A stretch of 64,000 bases of DNA from Spirochaetota bacterium (lineage in GTDB: Bacteria > Spirochaetota > UBA4802 > UB4802): the NCBI GenBank assembly GCA_029907515.1, contig JARYLT010000001.1, positions 1 to 64,000 on the forward strand. Direction: 5' to 3'. Below, one piece after another: positions 29,183 through 41,248 of this stretch (the first letter of the stretch is position 1; the number at the start of each line of letters is the position of its first letter). The position numbers and the translations under genes are program-made. The notes beneath the pieces are model-generated. The model worked only from the letters and a program-made list of their open reading frames with translations. It did not search any database and was not told where the DNA came from.

Positions 29183-30634
29183 TTATGATTGTATCTCTTT
29201 TTTCATTGTTGCAAATTCGGTATTGATTGTGGAATTTTGTGGAGGATAGATTCTGTTAAGTACCATAATGGTTATTACATTTGCAATAAATCCAGGAACT
29301 ATCTCATAACAATAATTACTTAATCCTAAAAAATTCCATGAAACCAGCGCAATTGTGCCTGCAAGCATTCCCCCCAGTACGGATTGCCATGATGTATTCT
29401 TTGAAAAAAGTGCAAAAAGCACTATAGGACCGAATGCAGCACCAAAACCACCCCATGCATAGGCTACCAGTCCAAGAACTGTATTTTCAGGATTCATGGC
29501 AAAGAGTGCCGCGATGATTGTGATAAGCATTGTGGTAATTCGACCAATGTGAATTAATTCTTTCTGTGATGCGTTTCGATTAATGATACGCTGGTAAAAG
29601 TCTTCGGTTAATGCTGCTGAACACACCAGCAATTGTGAATCGGCTGTGGACATGATTGCTGAAAGTATTGCTGCAAGGAGTATTCCGCCGATCCAGGGTG
29701 TAAAAAATTTCTGTATCATGAAAATAAAAACTTTTTCTGCATTGTGTTGCGATAGTTCCGGGAATAGATACACTGCTGCAATCCCAATGAAGGAAGCACC
29801 ACATAACGAAATGGTTACCCATGTCATTGCGATCTGACGGGCACTCTTGATATCATGGTGTGAATGTATTCCCATGAAACGTGCCAGTATATGCGGTTGA
29901 CCAAAATAGCCTAGCCCCCATGATGCAGTAGACACTACTGAGAGTAACGTTACTGATGTAAATGGGTTAACTGGCAGAGATGCCTTTTGCATGGCATGAG
30001 TTATAGTGTTAAAGGATCCAATGTGCTGCATGGAAACAATGGGGACAACAATAATGGCAATAAACATAAGTGAGCCCTGAACAACGTCGGTAACACTGAC
30101 AGCAAAGAAACCACCAAGGGATGTGTAAAAAAGAATGATGCCTGCACCAATCAGTACTGCAATATGATATTCGATGCCCAGCATGGACTCAAATAGTTTT
30201 CCTGATGCAACAAATCCAGAAGAAAGATAAATAGTAAAAAATATAAGAATAATTAACGCTGATATTATACGAAGAAGCCCTGTGGGATCTTTGAAGCGAT
30301 CTTCGAAAAATGTTGGCAGTGTAATAGAATCAGTAATTTCGGTATAAATACGAAGCCGTTTTGCCACAAATTTCCAGTTACAGTATGTTCCAAGCAAAAG
30401 TCCAGCTGCAATCCATATAGCAGGCATGCCTTTAGTATACAATGCACCTGGCAATCCCATGAGTAACCAACCACTCATGTCACTGGCCTGTGCTGATAAT
30501 GCCATGACAAATTTGCCTAATTTCCTACCACCCAGAATAAAATCAGAGATATCATGTGATTTATTATAATAATATACTCCAATTGCCAGTAATAGAACCA
30601 GATATAATCCAAAGGTTATGAAGGTTGTTATCAT
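29183..30634 (-). CDS. putP: Sodium:solute symporter, PutP-like
   Basis: LGGRKLGKFVMALSAQASDMSGWLLMGLPGALY; AILSAIMSTADSQLLVCSAALTEDFY. Confidence 0.9.
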   Translation of the reverse strand: MITTFITFGLYLVLLLAIGVYYYNKSHDISDFILGGRKLGKFVMALSAQASDMSGWLLMGLPGALYTKGMPAIWIAAGLLLGTYCNWKFVAKRLRIYTEITDSITLPTFFEDRFKDPTGLLRIISALIILIFFTIYLSSGFVASGKLFESMLGIEYHIAVLIGAGIILFYTSLGGFFAVSVTDVVQGSLMFIAIIVVPIVSMQHIGSFNTITHAMQKASLPVNPFTSVTLLSVVSTASWGLGYFGQPHILARFMGIHSHHDIKSARQIAMTWVTISLCGASFIGIAAVYLFPELSQHNAEKVFIFMIQKFFTPWIGGILLAAILSAIMSTADSQLLVCSAALTEDFYQRIINRNASQKELIHIGRITTMLITIIAALFAMNPENTVLGLVAYAWGGFGAAFGPIVLFALFSKNTSWQSVLGGMLAGTIALVSWNFLGLSNYCYEIVPGFIANVITIMVLNRIYPPQNSTINTEFATMKKEIQS

Positions 30635-30952
30635 AGCCTGCTATCCTGTATTAAATAAGAAACTTATCAATGATTGCAATGTATATTCTTGATTGTCAAT
30701 GTAATATCAGTATTTATTTGTTAACTTTTTTTAAGGAAAGTAATATTTTACCACCCACACTATCGAAGGCATCAGTGGTATATATTTAATAGTAGTGTTC
30801 TATCAAGCATTTAAGGTAGTATTACTGATGCAATGGATAAAAAATAATATATAAATTAACAACATAAGAAATCAATTTTTTTATTGACTAAAAAAAAACA
30901 CTGTGACTATTATTTCAAATGATTGAGCACATTACAGAAAAAGGTGAGCGGT

Positions 30953-31282
30953 ATGATAGAATTAACAGATAAAGGAAATGGTACATTCGTTGTAAAGATA
31001 ATCATGCAGGAAGTTCATACATTAGATGTTCCGGATCTGAAAGAAAAGCTTCAACAGGCTATCGTCAATAAAGGAATAAAGCGAATGGTTGTTGACCTTT
31101 CAGATGTTAAGATGATTACCAGCTCAGGTATAGGTATTTTTCTAAACATCAATCAGAATCTTAAATCGCAATTCAGGTTGGCTGCACCTACTCCTGAAGT
31201 ACAGAAGGTGTTAGAATTAACAAAAGTTACATCAATGATAAAAGTATTTAATTCAGTTGAAGCAGCTCTTCAGAGTTTTTGA
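30953..31282 (+). CDS. STAS-domain anti-sigma factor antagonist
   Basis: GIKRMVVDLSDVKMITSSGIGIFLNI; ATG at 30953 with upstream GGTGAG preferred. Confidence 0.9.
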   Translation: MIELTDKGNGTFVVKIIMQEVHTLDVPDLKEKLQQAIVNKGIKRMVVDLSDVKMITSSGIGIFLNINQNLKSQFRLAAPTPEVQKVLELTKVTSMIKVFNSVEAALQSF

Positions 31283-31533
31283 TGTAAATGGAATAATATA
31301 CTCTCGCCACTGAAAGCAGCGTGAGTGTATACATTCATAATCAATTATAAAAAACATGAATACTGTTTTCCTTTTTACTACTAATTTTGAAAATATATTT
31401 TGATTTCATGTCATATTAAAATTTATTTTCTCATTATCGGTAATGTGCTATATTTGTGCTAAATTAGTATGGTGATATATTTGATATAGTATTTTAAGTT
31501 TGTATTATAGCACGATTATAATTTTAATCGTAC

Positions 31534-31639
31534 TATCTTATCAAGAGTGGTGGAGGGACTGGCCCTGTGAAGCCACGGCAACCGGCACAGGTAAAAGTCG
31601 GTGCCAATTCCAGCGGAAGAAATTCCGGAAGATGAGATA
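31534..31639 (+). promoter_or_regulatory. SAM-I (S-box) riboswitch
   Basis: CTTATCAAGAGTGGTGGAGGGACTGGCCCTGTGAAGCCACGGCAACC...GGTGCCAATTCCAGCGG...GATGAGAT, upstream of metX. Confidence 0.97.
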
Positions 31640-31648
31640 GGCAACTGG

Positions 31649-31687
31649 TAACCGCTTATTCCAAACTTCCGGTAAGCGGTTTTTTAT
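31649..31687 (+). terminator. SAM-riboswitch intrinsic terminator
   Basis: AACCGCTTA - loop - TAAGCGGTT followed by T-run. Confidence 0.88.
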
Positions 31688-31712
31688 TTTTATATAGGAG
31701 ATCCACTGTTAA

Positions 31713-32876
31713 ATGAAACATGACATTACATTAGATACATCCGTTGGCATAGTTCAAACGCAGTATTATACATTTGCAGAACCACCGGATGAAATGGTGC
31801 TTGCCTCAGGTAAAAAACTGGGGCCCATAACGTTAGCGTATGAAACATATGGAACATTGAATGAGAGCAAAAGTAATGCAATATTAATTCTGCATGCCCT
31901 TTCAGGATCTGCACATGCTGCAGGCTATCACACAGAAGCTGATGCGTATCCCGGGTGGTGGGATCATTACATTGGTCCGGGAAAGGCATTTGATACAAAT
32001 AAATATTTTGTCATCTGTTCCAATGTTATTGGTGGTTGCAGTGGTTCTACCGGCCCCTCATCAGTAAATCCACACACGGGTAAAGAATATGCCCTGGATT
32101 TTCCCATCGTAACCATACAGGATATGGTAAATGCTCAGAGACATTTAATTGATTATCTGGGAATTGAAAAGCTTCTGGCAGTTGCCGGTGGCTCAATGGG
32201 TGGCATGCAGGCTTTGCAGTGGTCAATATCATATCCTGACAGGGTGCAATCGGTTATAGCGATAGCAACCGCAGCTTCTCTCTCGGCACAGGGCATCGCC
32301 TTCCATGAAGTTGGCAGGCAGGCTATCATGCGTGATCCAAACTGGAATAATGGGGATTACTATCATGCAACCAGTCCATCCAATGGACTATCGCTTGCCC
32401 GAATGATTGGGCATATCACATATCTCAGTGAAAAGCTCATGCATGAAAAATTTGGACGAAGATTACAGCAAGCCGATATATTTAAATTTCAGTTTGATCT
32501 GGAGTTTGAGGTTGAGTCATACCTGCACCATAAGGGAAATGATTTTGTCCAGCGATTTGATGCAAATTCGTATTTATATATTACCAAAGCTATCGACTAT
32601 TTTGATTTAAAGAATGATTTTGGTGGTGATCTGGCAAATGCATTTGTGAATGTTAATTCAGATTACCTGATTATAAGCTTTTCATCTGACTGGCTATATC
32701 CAACGTCGCAGTCACGGGAGATTGTGCGGGCACTGCGTATGAACAGTAAAAACGTAGTGTTTACTGAAATTCAGAGTGACAAGGGACACGATACATTTTT
32801 ATTGCCCAATGAACAGCTTGAGCATAATATTGCAAATTTTTTGAAGAGGGAATTTGAAAAGGTACATAAAAAATGA
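31713..32876 (+). CDS. metX: Homoserine O-acetyltransferase
   Basis: [41 protein letters not shown] riboswitch upstream; metW downstream. Confidence 0.96.
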   Translation: MKHDITLDTSVGIVQTQYYTFAEPPDEMVLASGKKLGPITLAYETYGTLNESKSNAILILHALSGSAHAAGYHTEADAYPGWWDHYIGPGKAFDTNKYFVICSNVIGGCSGSTGPSSVNPHTGKEYALDFPIVTIQDMVNAQRHLIDYLGIEKLLAVAGGSMGGMQALQWSISYPDRVQSVIAIATAASLSAQGIAFHEVGRQAIMRDPNWNNGDYYHATSPSNGLSLARMIGHITYLSEKLMHEKFGRRLQQADIFKFQFDLEFEVESYLHHKGNDFVQRFDANSYLYITKAIDYFDLKNDFGGDLANAFVNVNSDYLIISFSSDWLYPTSQSREIVRALRMNSKNVVFTEIQSDKGHDTFLLPNEQLEHNIANFLKREFEKVHKK

Positions 32877-33496
32877 AAGAATACCGTGTGGCCTATGATC
32901 TGATATTTGATTTAATCCCTCCTGGTTCGCGAGTACTTGACTTAGGGTGTGGCGATGGTCTTTTATTAAAATTACTGCAGGAAAAAAAACAGGTGAAAGG
33001 CTTTGGAGTGGAGATTTCTCCGGAAGGGGTCAGCCAGTGCGTGGAGAAAGGGCTGTATTGTTATCAGGGTGACATTGATGAAGGATTGTCGGACTATAAA
33101 GACAACTCCTTTGATTATGTTATTGTTAATCAGACATTGCAGAGTACAAAGAAACCGGATGTTGTTATCCGTGAATCGCTGAGGATTGCACTCAATGCAG
33201 TTTTCAGCTTCCCCAACTTTGCCTATTACTCATTACGGTTATACCTGTCATTGTATGGAAGGATGCCAAAAAACAAACTGTTGCCCTATGAATGGTATGA
33301 AACACCTAATATACACCTTTTAACAATAAAGGACTTTAGAGACTACTGCAGGGATTTCAAATATCCCATTAAAAAAGAAATGCATTTTTCAACAATTCGT
33401 TCGCGTTCGGTTATCATACCGGTAATGCCTAATCTTTTTGCAGAATACGGTTTCTTTATACTTGATGGACAACCCTTTACTTCTGCCACACTATAA
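32873..33496 (+). CDS. metW: Methionine biosynthesis protein MetW
   Basis: [37 protein letters not shown]; overlaps metX. Confidence 0.95.
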   Translation: MKEYRVAYDLIFDLIPPGSRVLDLGCGDGLLLKLLQEKKQVKGFGVEISPEGVSQCVEKGLYCYQGDIDEGLSDYKDNSFDYVIVNQTLQSTKKPDVVIRESLRIALNAVFSFPNFAYYSLRLYLSLYGRMPKNKLLPYEWYETPNIHLLTIKDFRDYCRDFKYPIKKEMHFSTIRSRSVIIPVMPNLFAEYGFFILDGQPFTSATL

Positions 33497-33591
33497 AATA
33501 CTAAGATTAATGCCGCATGGAGTATTTTCTTGTATTTTTACTATGGTATGGCTACATTGTATGTAAACTCTTATAAAACCAAAGGAAAACT

Positions 33592-35598
33592 ATGCCTCAA
33601 TTTAAGGTGGTATCAGCGTATAAACCTTCAGGTGACCAGGCACAGGCAATAGAAAAATTGGCAGAAGGAATTGCCAGCGGTTATAAATACCAGACTCTGC
33701 TTGGAGTTACCGGTTCAGGCAAAACATACACCATGGCAAAGGTGATAGAAAAAGTACAGAAGCCCACTCTGGTACTCACCCATAATAAAACGCTTGCCGC
33801 TCAGCTTTACCGTGAGTTTAAGGAATTCTTTCCCAATAATGCTGTTGAATATTTTGTGTCATATTATGATTACTACCAGCCTGAAGCGTACGTTGTGTCA
33901 CAGGATCTGTACATAGAAAAAGATGCAAGCATTAATGATGAGATAGACCGCCTACGTCTTAAAGCTACATCATCACTGGTTGAACGGGAGGATGTTATCA
34001 TAGTTTCATCAGTATCATGTATCTATGGCATTGGGAATCCTGAAAGCTTTGAAAAAAATCATATACGGCTTGCCGTGGGAAATATGGTTGACCGTCAGGA
34101 TCTTTTAATGAAGCTGGTGTCAATTCATTATGACCGCAATGATATAGCATTTACCCGCGGTACATTCAGGGTGCGCGGTGATACTGTTGAAGTGTTCCCT
34201 GCCAACCTGCAGGATGCGTTGCGTATAGTGTTTTTTGGTGATGAAATAGAAGCACTGTACAAAATCAACCCCGTGACCGGGGCACGCCAGGAAGCGCTTG
34301 AAAGGGCATATATTTATCCAGCAAAGCATTATGTTTCCAGTAAAGAAGAAATGGAAGAAACCATACGCATGATTGAAATTGAGTTAGAACACAGGATAAA
34401 GGAATTCATGGATGCAGGCAAACTTGTTGAAGCACAGCGGATAGAGATGCGTACACGATATGATATTGAGATGCTAAAGACCGTTGGCTATTGTAATGGC
34501 ATTGAAAATTATTCACGGATTATTGATCGCAGACAGCCAGGCCAGCCACCGCATTGCCTGCTTCATTATTTTAAAAGTAACTATCTCATGTTTATTGATG
34601 AGTCCCATGTAACAATACCACAGGTACGGGGCATGTATGAGGGCGATAGATCCCGGAAAGTGAACTTAGTTGAGTATGGTTTCAGGCTGCCATCAGCACT
34701 TGATAACAGGCCATTGAAATTTGATGAATTTGAAGCAATGATAGATCAGGTAGTATTTGTTTCAGCAACCCCTGCTGACTATGAGATAGAAAAATCAGAT
34801 CAGGTAGTTGAACAGGTTATACGACCAACAGGCTTAATAGATCCTGACATTGAGGTCAGGCCTGCAACCAATCAGGTTGATGATTTAATTGGTGAGATTA
34901 AAAAACGCGTTGCTGCCAATGAACGGGTACTGGTCACAACATTAACTAAAAAGATGGCTGAAGACCTGACCGAGTACCTGACGGAAGTTGGATTGAAAGT
35001 GCGCTATCTCCATTCAGAAATTGAAACAATTGAGCGTGTTGAAATAATACGCGATTTGCGAAAAGGAGAGTTTGATTGCCTTATTGGGATTAATCTTTTA
35101 CGTGAAGGACTTGATATACCTGAGGTGTCACTTGTTGCTATACTTGATGCGGATAAGGAAGGGTTTTTACGTTCAACGCGTTCGCTCATTCAGACTGCAG
35201 GAAGAGCTGCGCGTAATATTAATGGCAAGGTAGTTATGTATGCCGACACTGTTACCCGTTCAATGCAGGAAGCAATTGAAGAAACTAACAGGCGTCGAAA
35301 ACTGCAGATGGAGTTCAATAAAAAACATAAGATTACTCCCAGGAGCATTTCCAAAGAGATAGTTGACATAATTGAACGTGAATATCATTCTGACGATGTT
35401 TTTGCTGATATAGTTTCAGAATATACTCAGAGTTATCGGACTGGCAATATTGAAGAATTGAAAAAGGTTCGAGATAAAATAAAGCAGGATATGCTTGAAG
35501 CGGCTGACAATCTTGAATTTGAAAAAGCAGCAATACTTCGTGATCAGTTATTTGATATTGAGAAGAAGATTGGACTGTACAGCAAGGTGGCATATTGA
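33592..35598 (+). CDS. uvrB: Excinuclease ABC subunit B
   Basis: [29 protein letters not shown]-terminal UVR domain. Confidence 0.99.
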   Translation: MPQFKVVSAYKPSGDQAQAIEKLAEGIASGYKYQTLLGVTGSGKTYTMAKVIEKVQKPTLVLTHNKTLAAQLYREFKEFFPNNAVEYFVSYYDYYQPEAYVVSQDLYIEKDASINDEIDRLRLKATSSLVEREDVIIVSSVSCIYGIGNPESFEKNHIRLAVGNMVDRQDLLMKLVSIHYDRNDIAFTRGTFRVRGDTVEVFPANLQDALRIVFFGDEIEALYKINPVTGARQEALERAYIYPAKHYVSSKEEMEETIRMIEIELEHRIKEFMDAGKLVEAQRIEMRTRYDIEMLKTVGYCNGIENYSRIIDRRQPGQPPHCLLHYFKSNYLMFIDESHVTIPQVRGMYEGDRSRKVNLVEYGFRLPSALDNRPLKFDEFEAMIDQVVFVSATPADYEIEKSDQVVEQVIRPTGLIDPDIEVRPATNQVDDLIGEIKKRVAANERVLVTTLTKKMAEDLTEYLTEVGLKVRYLHSEIETIERVEIIRDLRKGEFDCLIGINLLREGLDIPEVSLVAILDADKEGFLRSTRSLIQTAGRAARNINGKVVMYADTVTRSMQEAIEETNRRRKLQMEFNKKHKITPRSISKEIVDIIEREYHSDDVFADIVSEYTQSYRTGNIEELKKVRDKIKQDMLEAADNLEFEKAAILRDQLFDIEKKIGLYSKVAY

Positions 35599-35619
35599 CA
35601 GTAATCAGAGGAATAGTAT

Positions 35620-36459
35620 ATGGAAATACCTTCATACGATGAACTATCGCCACTTATTGAAATGGCATTGAAAGAAGACATTGGTAGTGGCGATATTACC
35701 AGTAATGCAATTTTTGATGAATACCATTTTACCCGTGCACGGATTTATTCCAAGAGTGAAGGTGTCTTTTGCGGAGGATTTTTGATTGAATATATATACC
35801 ATACCATGGACCCTTCGGTATCGGTAACGCTGTACCGCAATGAAGGGGCACCGGTAAAGGAAGATGATGTTGTTGCGGATATTGAAGGCAATGTACGGAC
35901 GCTTCTTTCGGGAGAGCGCACAGTACTCAATTTTTTACAGCGAACCTGCGGAATAGCCACACGAACTGCCAGAATGGTTTCGATTGTCCGTGATACAAAT
36001 ATAAAAATTCTTGATACCCGAAAAACATTACCGGGATTTAGACTTCTTGATAAATATGCAGTATGGTGTGGTGGTGGCACCAATCACCGTATGGGATTAT
36101 TTGATATGGTTTTGATAAAGGATAATCATATTAAGGCAGCAGGTGGAATTTTGCAGGCAGTTGAGATGGTTAAAAAGGCGTACGATAACAAGTATGTTAT
36201 TGAAGTTGAGGTTGAATCACTGAATCAGGTTCAGGAAGCAGTTGAAGCAGGGGCAGATATCATCATGCTGGATAATATGTCAAAGGACAGAATTGCATTA
36301 GCGCTATCAATTATCAATGGGAAAGCAAAAGTTGAAGTATCCGGCAATATGGATGAACATAAATTAAAAGAGTTTTCTGATTTACCCATTGATTATGTGT
36401 CAATGGGTGCACTAACCCATTCAGTTAAGGCATTTGACCTTTCAATGCGGTTACTGTAG
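35620..36459 (+). CDS. nadC: Nicotinate-nucleotide pyrophosphorylase
   Basis: LKEDIGSGDITSNAI; LNFLQRTCGIAT; DTRKTLPGFRLLDKYAVWCGGGTNHRMGLFD. Confidence 0.98.
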   Translation: MEIPSYDELSPLIEMALKEDIGSGDITSNAIFDEYHFTRARIYSKSEGVFCGGFLIEYIYHTMDPSVSVTLYRNEGAPVKEDDVVADIEGNVRTLLSGERTVLNFLQRTCGIATRTARMVSIVRDTNIKILDTRKTLPGFRLLDKYAVWCGGGTNHRMGLFDMVLIKDNHIKAAGGILQAVEMVKKAYDNKYVIEVEVESLNQVQEAVEAGADIIMLDNMSKDRIALALSIINGKAKVEVSGNMDEHKLKEFSDLPIDYVSMGALTHSVKAFDLSMRLL

Positions 36460-36460
36460 C

Positions 36461-37300
36461 TTAATAGGAATAGAATCCCCTTCCAGTCTTTTTACCCAGA
36501 TACCCAGCCTCAACATATTTTTTAAGAAGAGGGCAGGGACGGTATTTTGGATCGCCAAAGCCTTCGTATAATTCTTCAATGATTGCTATCACTACATCAA
36601 GCCCAATCAAGTCTGCAAGCTGTAATGGGCCCATTGGCAAATTCAGGCCTAACTTCATGGTTTTGTCGATAGTTTCTGCAGAAGCAGCTCCTTCATACAG
36701 AGTAAAAATTGCCTCATTAATCATTGGCATAAGGATTCTATTCAACACGAAGCCAGGATAATCTTTTGATTCTACTGGCGTTTTACCTAATGATTTTACA
36801 AAACTTTTTGCTGATTCAATTGTTTCACGGGTAGTAGCAATGCCACCAACTATCTCCACCAGACGCATTGCACGGGCTGGATTCATAAAGTGAATGCCTA
36901 TGACATATTCCGGTCGTTTAGTTGCTGAAGCAATGCTTGTGATGGGCAATGATGATGTATTACTTGCAAGTATTGTGCCTGCTTTACATATAGCATCCAG
37001 TGACTTGAAAACATTTTTTTTACATTCAAGGTTTTCTGGGATGCATTCAATGATAATATCAGCTTTATGAAGATCCTTAATATTTTTATGCAATTTTAAC
37101 AGTGAAATTATCTTGCCCCGTTGTGATTGCTCCAATCTTTTTTCTTCAACATACCTGTCAAGGCGCCCTGTTATTGTTTCATATGCATGTTTCAATTGTG
37201 ATTCATCAATGTCATGGAGAATAACGTCATAATTGTTTTCAATGGCTAAATGTGCAATATCAGTACCCATTATGCCAGCACCAACAATTCCTATTAACAT
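36461..37300 (-). CDS. 3-hydroxyacyl/3-hydroxybutyryl-CoA dehydrogenase
   Basis: IGIVGAGIMGTDIAHLA; ASNTSSLPITSIASATKRPE; VIGIHFMNPARAMRLVEIV; ATG at 37300 with GGAGGTATGT upstream. Confidence 0.94.
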   Translation of the reverse strand: MLIGIVGAGIMGTDIAHLAIENNYDVILHDIDESQLKHAYETITGRLDRYVEEKRLEQSQRGKIISLLKLHKNIKDLHKADIIIECIPENLECKKNVFKSLDAICKAGTILASNTSSLPITSIASATKRPEYVIGIHFMNPARAMRLVEIVGGIATTRETIESAKSFVKSLGKTPVESKDYPGFVLNRILMPMINEAIFTLYEGAASAETIDKTMKLGLNLPMGPLQLADLIGLDVVIAIIEELYEGFGDPKYRPCPLLKKYVEAGYLGKKTGRGFYSY

Positions 37301-37311
37301 ACATACCTCCA

Positions 37312-38277
37312 TTATATGGTTTCGTTGACTATATTTCTTTTTGTTCCATTCAAGAAAGCTTTAATATTTTCAGCAATCTCATTTATAAGTGCCTGCCTGG
37401 TTTCCCGTGAAGCCCAGCCAATATGTGGCGTTATAATACAGTTGGGTGCTGAAAGAATAGGTTCATTAATATCAGGTGGTTCCTGTTCAAGCACATCCAG
37501 AGCTGCACCGGCAATCACGTTATTATGAAGTGCCTGTGCGAGCGCCTTTGTATCAACAATAGGGCCTCGTGCCATGTTTATTATATATGCTGATGGTTTC
37601 ATCATAGCAAGAAAATCTTTGTTGACCATATGGTGTGTGGATTCATTGAGCGGCATGTGGATAGATATAAAATCAGCCATTGTACAAAATTCTTCAAGGG
37701 GATATCGTTCAACTGAGGTATCAGTGTAGGAGTTTTCCCTTTTTAGTGCAATAACCTTCATGCCAAATGCCTGTGCCAGTTTTGCCACTCGTTTCCCAAT
37801 GTCACCGTAGCCCATGATGCCCAGCACTTTATCATTGATGCACATGGTAGGCCAGTTGCCCATGGTAAAAATGGGTGATCGGCTCCAGCTTCCATCATGG
37901 GTGGCAGCATTGTATTTAATAAGATTGTTAGCAAGGGCTAAAATAAAACACAGAGTGAGCTGTGCAACCGCTTCGCGTGAGTAGCCGGGAACATTGGCAA
38001 CGGCAATGTTTTTATTCTTTGCTGCTTTGATATCTATAGTGTTGTAGCCAGTTGCAGCAACAGCTATAAGTGAGCACTTATGCAATTGAGCTATCTCATC
38101 AGCATAAAAGACAACCTTGTTGGTAATAATAATATCGGCATCCTTGCTTCGCGATATGGTTTCGTGTGGATTTGTGACAGGATAGGTAATGAATGTTCCC
38201 AGTGATGCAATGGGAGTGAAATCTATATCACCAAAATCAACCGTTGAAGCATCTAAAAATACAATTGTTTTACTCAT
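37312..38277 (-). CDS. D-2-hydroxyacid dehydrogenase (glycerate dehydrogenase-like)
   Basis: LGIMGYGDIGKRVAKLAQAFGMKVIAL; INMARGPIVDTKALAQAL; CIITPHIGWAS. Confidence 0.92.
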   Translation of the reverse strand: MSKTIVFLDASTVDFGDIDFTPIASLGTFITYPVTNPHETISRSKDADIIITNKVVFYADEIAQLHKCSLIAVAATGYNTIDIKAAKNKNIAVANVPGYSREAVAQLTLCFILALANNLIKYNAATHDGSWSRSPIFTMGNWPTMCINDKVLGIMGYGDIGKRVAKLAQAFGMKVIALKRENSYTDTSVERYPLEEFCTMADFISIHMPLNESTHHMVNKDFLAMMKPSAYIINMARGPIVDTKALAQALHNNVIAGAALDVLEQEPPDINEPILSAPNCIITPHIGWASRETRQALINEIAENIKAFLNGTKRNIVNETI

Positions 38278-38333
38278 ACGGTATTTCCTTTCAACTGTAT
38301 GTATTGCATTATCATGGACCTGTCAATAGTTTA

Positions 38334-38813
38334 TTACAGGTTAATATACATAATTGTGGTTGGTTTGCCATCATTGTCAATGGCTTCTTCAAGCACGGAA
38401 AATCCTCGTCTGGTATAATACTGGATAAGATTGACAGTATCATTGTGTCCTTCAAAAAGATATAGTGTTTTATACCCCAATTCTTTTGTTTTGGCAATTA
38501 TTGCTTTAACTATCCTGTCGCCAATTCCCTGGAAGCGGTATTCGGGAACAATATACAGTGATGCAAGCCATGGATTGAGGTCAGTACGGGACCACAGGTC
38601 ATTATTTTTCAGTGAAGCCATACCTACAGGAAGCTTTTTTTCATTAATGGCAACCCATGCCAGGGGTACCGTTGTATTGCGAGCACGTTCTATATATGTC
38701 TGGACCAGCGCAGTAAAGGGTATATCCCTTTTACTGTACCATTGATTATATGACCAGTATGCCAGTACCGGTGCATAGTTGGGGAAATCATTAAGAGGGT
38801 GTATTTCAACCAT
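38334..38813 (-). CDS. GNAT acetyltransferase
   Basis: PWLASLYIVPEYRFQGIGDRIVKAI. Confidence 0.9.
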   Translation of the reverse strand: MVEIHPLNDFPNYAPVLAYWSYNQWYSKRDIPFTALVQTYIERARNTTVPLAWVAINEKKLPVGMASLKNNDLWSRTDLNPWLASLYIVPEYRFQGIGDRIVKAIIAKTKELGYKTLYLFEGHNDTVNLIQYYTRRGFSVLEEAIDNDGKPTTIMYINL

Positions 38814-38879
38814 TGGTGCTACCTCGTATTATTGTTACGTAATACCAGAGATAGCACCAATAGGTATTAAGTGCAATAA

Positions 38880-40508
38880 TTATTTGGGGAGTTGAAGCCG
38901 TTGTTGTACGCTTTTGAGTTGTCGTTTCAATTCTTTTTCATCCCATTTAAGTTCTTTTGCTGCAGTTTCAGCTACCAAATTGAGTACATCATTGCCAGGA
39001 TTTCCTGCGGTGCAGATACCGGTTCGCCTGAATACGATATCTGAAAGAGTGCGTGCCATCTCATGGCGGATTGCATAAATAACTTCTGCAAGAATTTCCC
39101 CGTCATGAGTAACTATCTCCCTGTACTTCTTGTTTGAATTAGCTATGCTCATCAATGCATCTAATTCTGACCCGTAATATTTTGCCAGGACTGTAAGAGT
39201 GTTTTTATTGAATGAAGGATATGAATTGTATACCTTGTTAAAGAATGCTTCAAGGTCTTTTATTGTGCATCCTGCTAAATATTGTGTGTGGGTAACTGAA
39301 GGGGGAAGTTTGCGCTGTATTTTCTTTTCAACAAGCTTCATGACATTAACCGCCAGGTTACGGCTGGTAGTATATTTACCACCTTCAACGGTAATCAGGC
39401 CATTAATACCTTCTTCAGCATTATCGTATATTTCATATCGCCGTGATGACTGGTATGTTCCTTCTACCTGATCTTCAACCAGCGGACGCAACCCGCCATA
39501 GGCAAATCTAATGTCTTTAAATGTGAGGTTGCCGTCACCAAATGCACTGTTTACATCATCAAGCAGTTCCTGTATACTCTGTTTTGTGACGGTATACTCA
39601 TCGGGATTGCCAATATATTCCTTATCAGTGGTTCCAATGAGAGAGTACCCTCTCCAGGGAATAAGGAAAAAATGCCTTCCTTTTCGTGGCATAAGCCCAA
39701 CAGCATATGTATTTACCATAGGTTTTGTGATTATGTGAATTCCTTCTGATCGCCGTATTTGATGTTTTGTCTTCCCATTTTCTGCTTTTTTCAGGATGAT
39801 ATCAGCCCATGGTCCACCGCAGTTAATGATGAGATTGCCGTTAATGGTTACTTCCCTGCCAGTAAGTTTGTCATGAACGATAACACCTGTGATTGAATTA
39901 TTGGTGTATACAAAATTCACAACTTCAGCATAGTTAGCTACTTTAGCGCCGTACTGTACGGCAGATTTGATAAATGCTAAGGTTAAGCGTTCTGGAAATA
40001 TGCTCTGACAATCATAATACACGGTAGCTGCAGTTAAACCTTCAGGGCGAATGTTTGGTTCTTCCTGCAGGGCTTTTTCTTTACTCAAAGTAAAGTGCAT
40101 AGGAATTTTTTTTGATTTATCCCAGGTAAAGCCTTTATCATAGGATAATATATCATACAGAATCATTCCAATTTTAAGCACCCATCGGTTGTTTTCCAGT
40201 CTGTTATAGTTGGGTATCATGAATGGGAAAGGATATACAAGGTTTGGTGCGATATTTTCCAGTATCCTTCTTTCTCGCAATGATTCACGCACAAGTCCAA
40301 ATTCAAAGTAATTTAAGTATCGCAGACCCCCGTGAATAAGTTTTGAGGTTGCTGCAGAGGTTGCCCATCCAAAATCGTTTTTCTCAAGAAGTGCAACAGT
40401 AAGTCCTCGAGATGCAGCCTCATAGGCAACAGCAGCGCCGGTAATGCCACCTCCTACAATGATACAATCAAACTGTTCTTTAGCATTTTCTTCAATAAAA
40501 CGTTTCAT
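38880..40508 (-). CDS. glpD: Glycerol-3-phosphate dehydrogenase
   Basis: FDCIIVGGGITGAAVAYEAASRGLTVALLEKNDFGWATSAATSKLIHGGLRYL; ATG at 40508 preferred. Confidence 0.95.
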   Translation of the reverse strand: MKRFIEENAKEQFDCIIVGGGITGAAVAYEAASRGLTVALLEKNDFGWATSAATSKLIHGGLRYLNYFEFGLVRESLRERRILENIAPNLVYPFPFMIPNYNRLENNRWVLKIGMILYDILSYDKGFTWDKSKKIPMHFTLSKEKALQEEPNIRPEGLTAATVYYDCQSIFPERLTLAFIKSAVQYGAKVANYAEVVNFVYTNNSITGVIVHDKLTGREVTINGNLIINCGGPWADIILKKAENGKTKHQIRRSEGIHIITKPMVNTYAVGLMPRKGRHFFLIPWRGYSLIGTTDKEYIGNPDEYTVTKQSIQELLDDVNSAFGDGNLTFKDIRFAYGGLRPLVEDQVEGTYQSSRRYEIYDNAEEGINGLITVEGGKYTTSRNLAVNVMKLVEKKIQRKLPPSVTHTQYLAGCTIKDLEAFFNKVYNSYPSFNKNTLTVLAKYYGSELDALMSIANSNKKYREIVTHDGEILAEVIYAIRHEMARTLSDIVFRRTGICTAGNPGNDVLNLVAETAAKELKWDEKELKRQLKSVQQRLQLPK

Positions 40509-40512
40509 AGCA

Positions 40513-41226
40513 TTACCCCTTATTGTTATAGATTTGCGAATAGTATGCAAAAATTCTTTTTTCAGTGTATGCCAGTACACTGTGTGTTATAGTGTATGCC
40601 TTTTTGCTGTTTTTAGCGTTAAAGGCTTCCAGAAGTTCACGGTGAAATAATTCTGAGCGCTTCTGGTTATCAGGATTTTCAAAATACAGGTAGCCAAAAT
40701 CCCTGAATATCTGATTGAAGAAATTTAAAATGAATATATACAGCAAATTCCTGCTTGCTTTAGCAATAAGCTGATGAACAGCAAGGTCTTTTTCAAGGAT
40801 ACTATCATGACTGGTTACTATCGCTTCAAATTGCTGTAATTCTTCTCTGGTGATGTTTTCTGAAGCATTGGCTGCCATCTGGGGTACAATAATCCTTCGG
40901 ATTTCAAGAAGATTTTGCAGTATTGATAAAGGAATAGTATCATTAAGGTATATCATCATCTTGAAAAGTTCCAGATTGCCACTGGACAGGTAATCTTTAA
41001 TAAAGATGCCTTCACCGTGACGGATTTCAATAAGCCCCAATGTCTCCAGTTTCTTTAATGCTTCACGCACGGTAGCCCTGTTGACATCTAAATCAGCAGC
41101 AATATCCCGTTCGGATGGCAGTTTATCCCCGGGCTGCATCTGATTAATGATGCGTTTTGCAAGCAGGGAAACTATCTGCTGGTGAAGGGTGTTTTTCTGT
41201 ATTTTCCCTAATGTATTTTTTTTCAT
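40513..41226 (-). CDS. GntR-family regulator, FadR-like (FCD) subfamily
   Basis: LAKRIINQMQPGDKLPSERDIAADLDVNRATVREALKKLETLGLIEIRHGEGIFI; co-directional and nearly contiguous with glpD. Confidence 0.92.
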   Translation of the reverse strand: MKKNTLGKIQKNTLHQQIVSLLAKRIINQMQPGDKLPSERDIAADLDVNRATVREALKKLETLGLIEIRHGEGIFIKDYLSSGNLELFKMMIYLNDTIPLSILQNLLEIRRIIVPQMAANASENITREELQQFEAIVTSHDSILEKDLAVHQLIAKASRNLLYIFILNFFNQIFRDFGYLYFENPDNQKRSELFHRELLEAFNAKNSKKAYTITHSVLAYTEKRIFAYYSQIYNNKG

Positions 41227-41248
41227 AGCAACACCTTTATAGTGGTTC

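Noticed and set aside
31295-31330. ACTCTCGC...GCGTGAGT hairpin after the STAS gene
   Set aside because: Imperfect stem, no U-tract; weak evidence for terminator.
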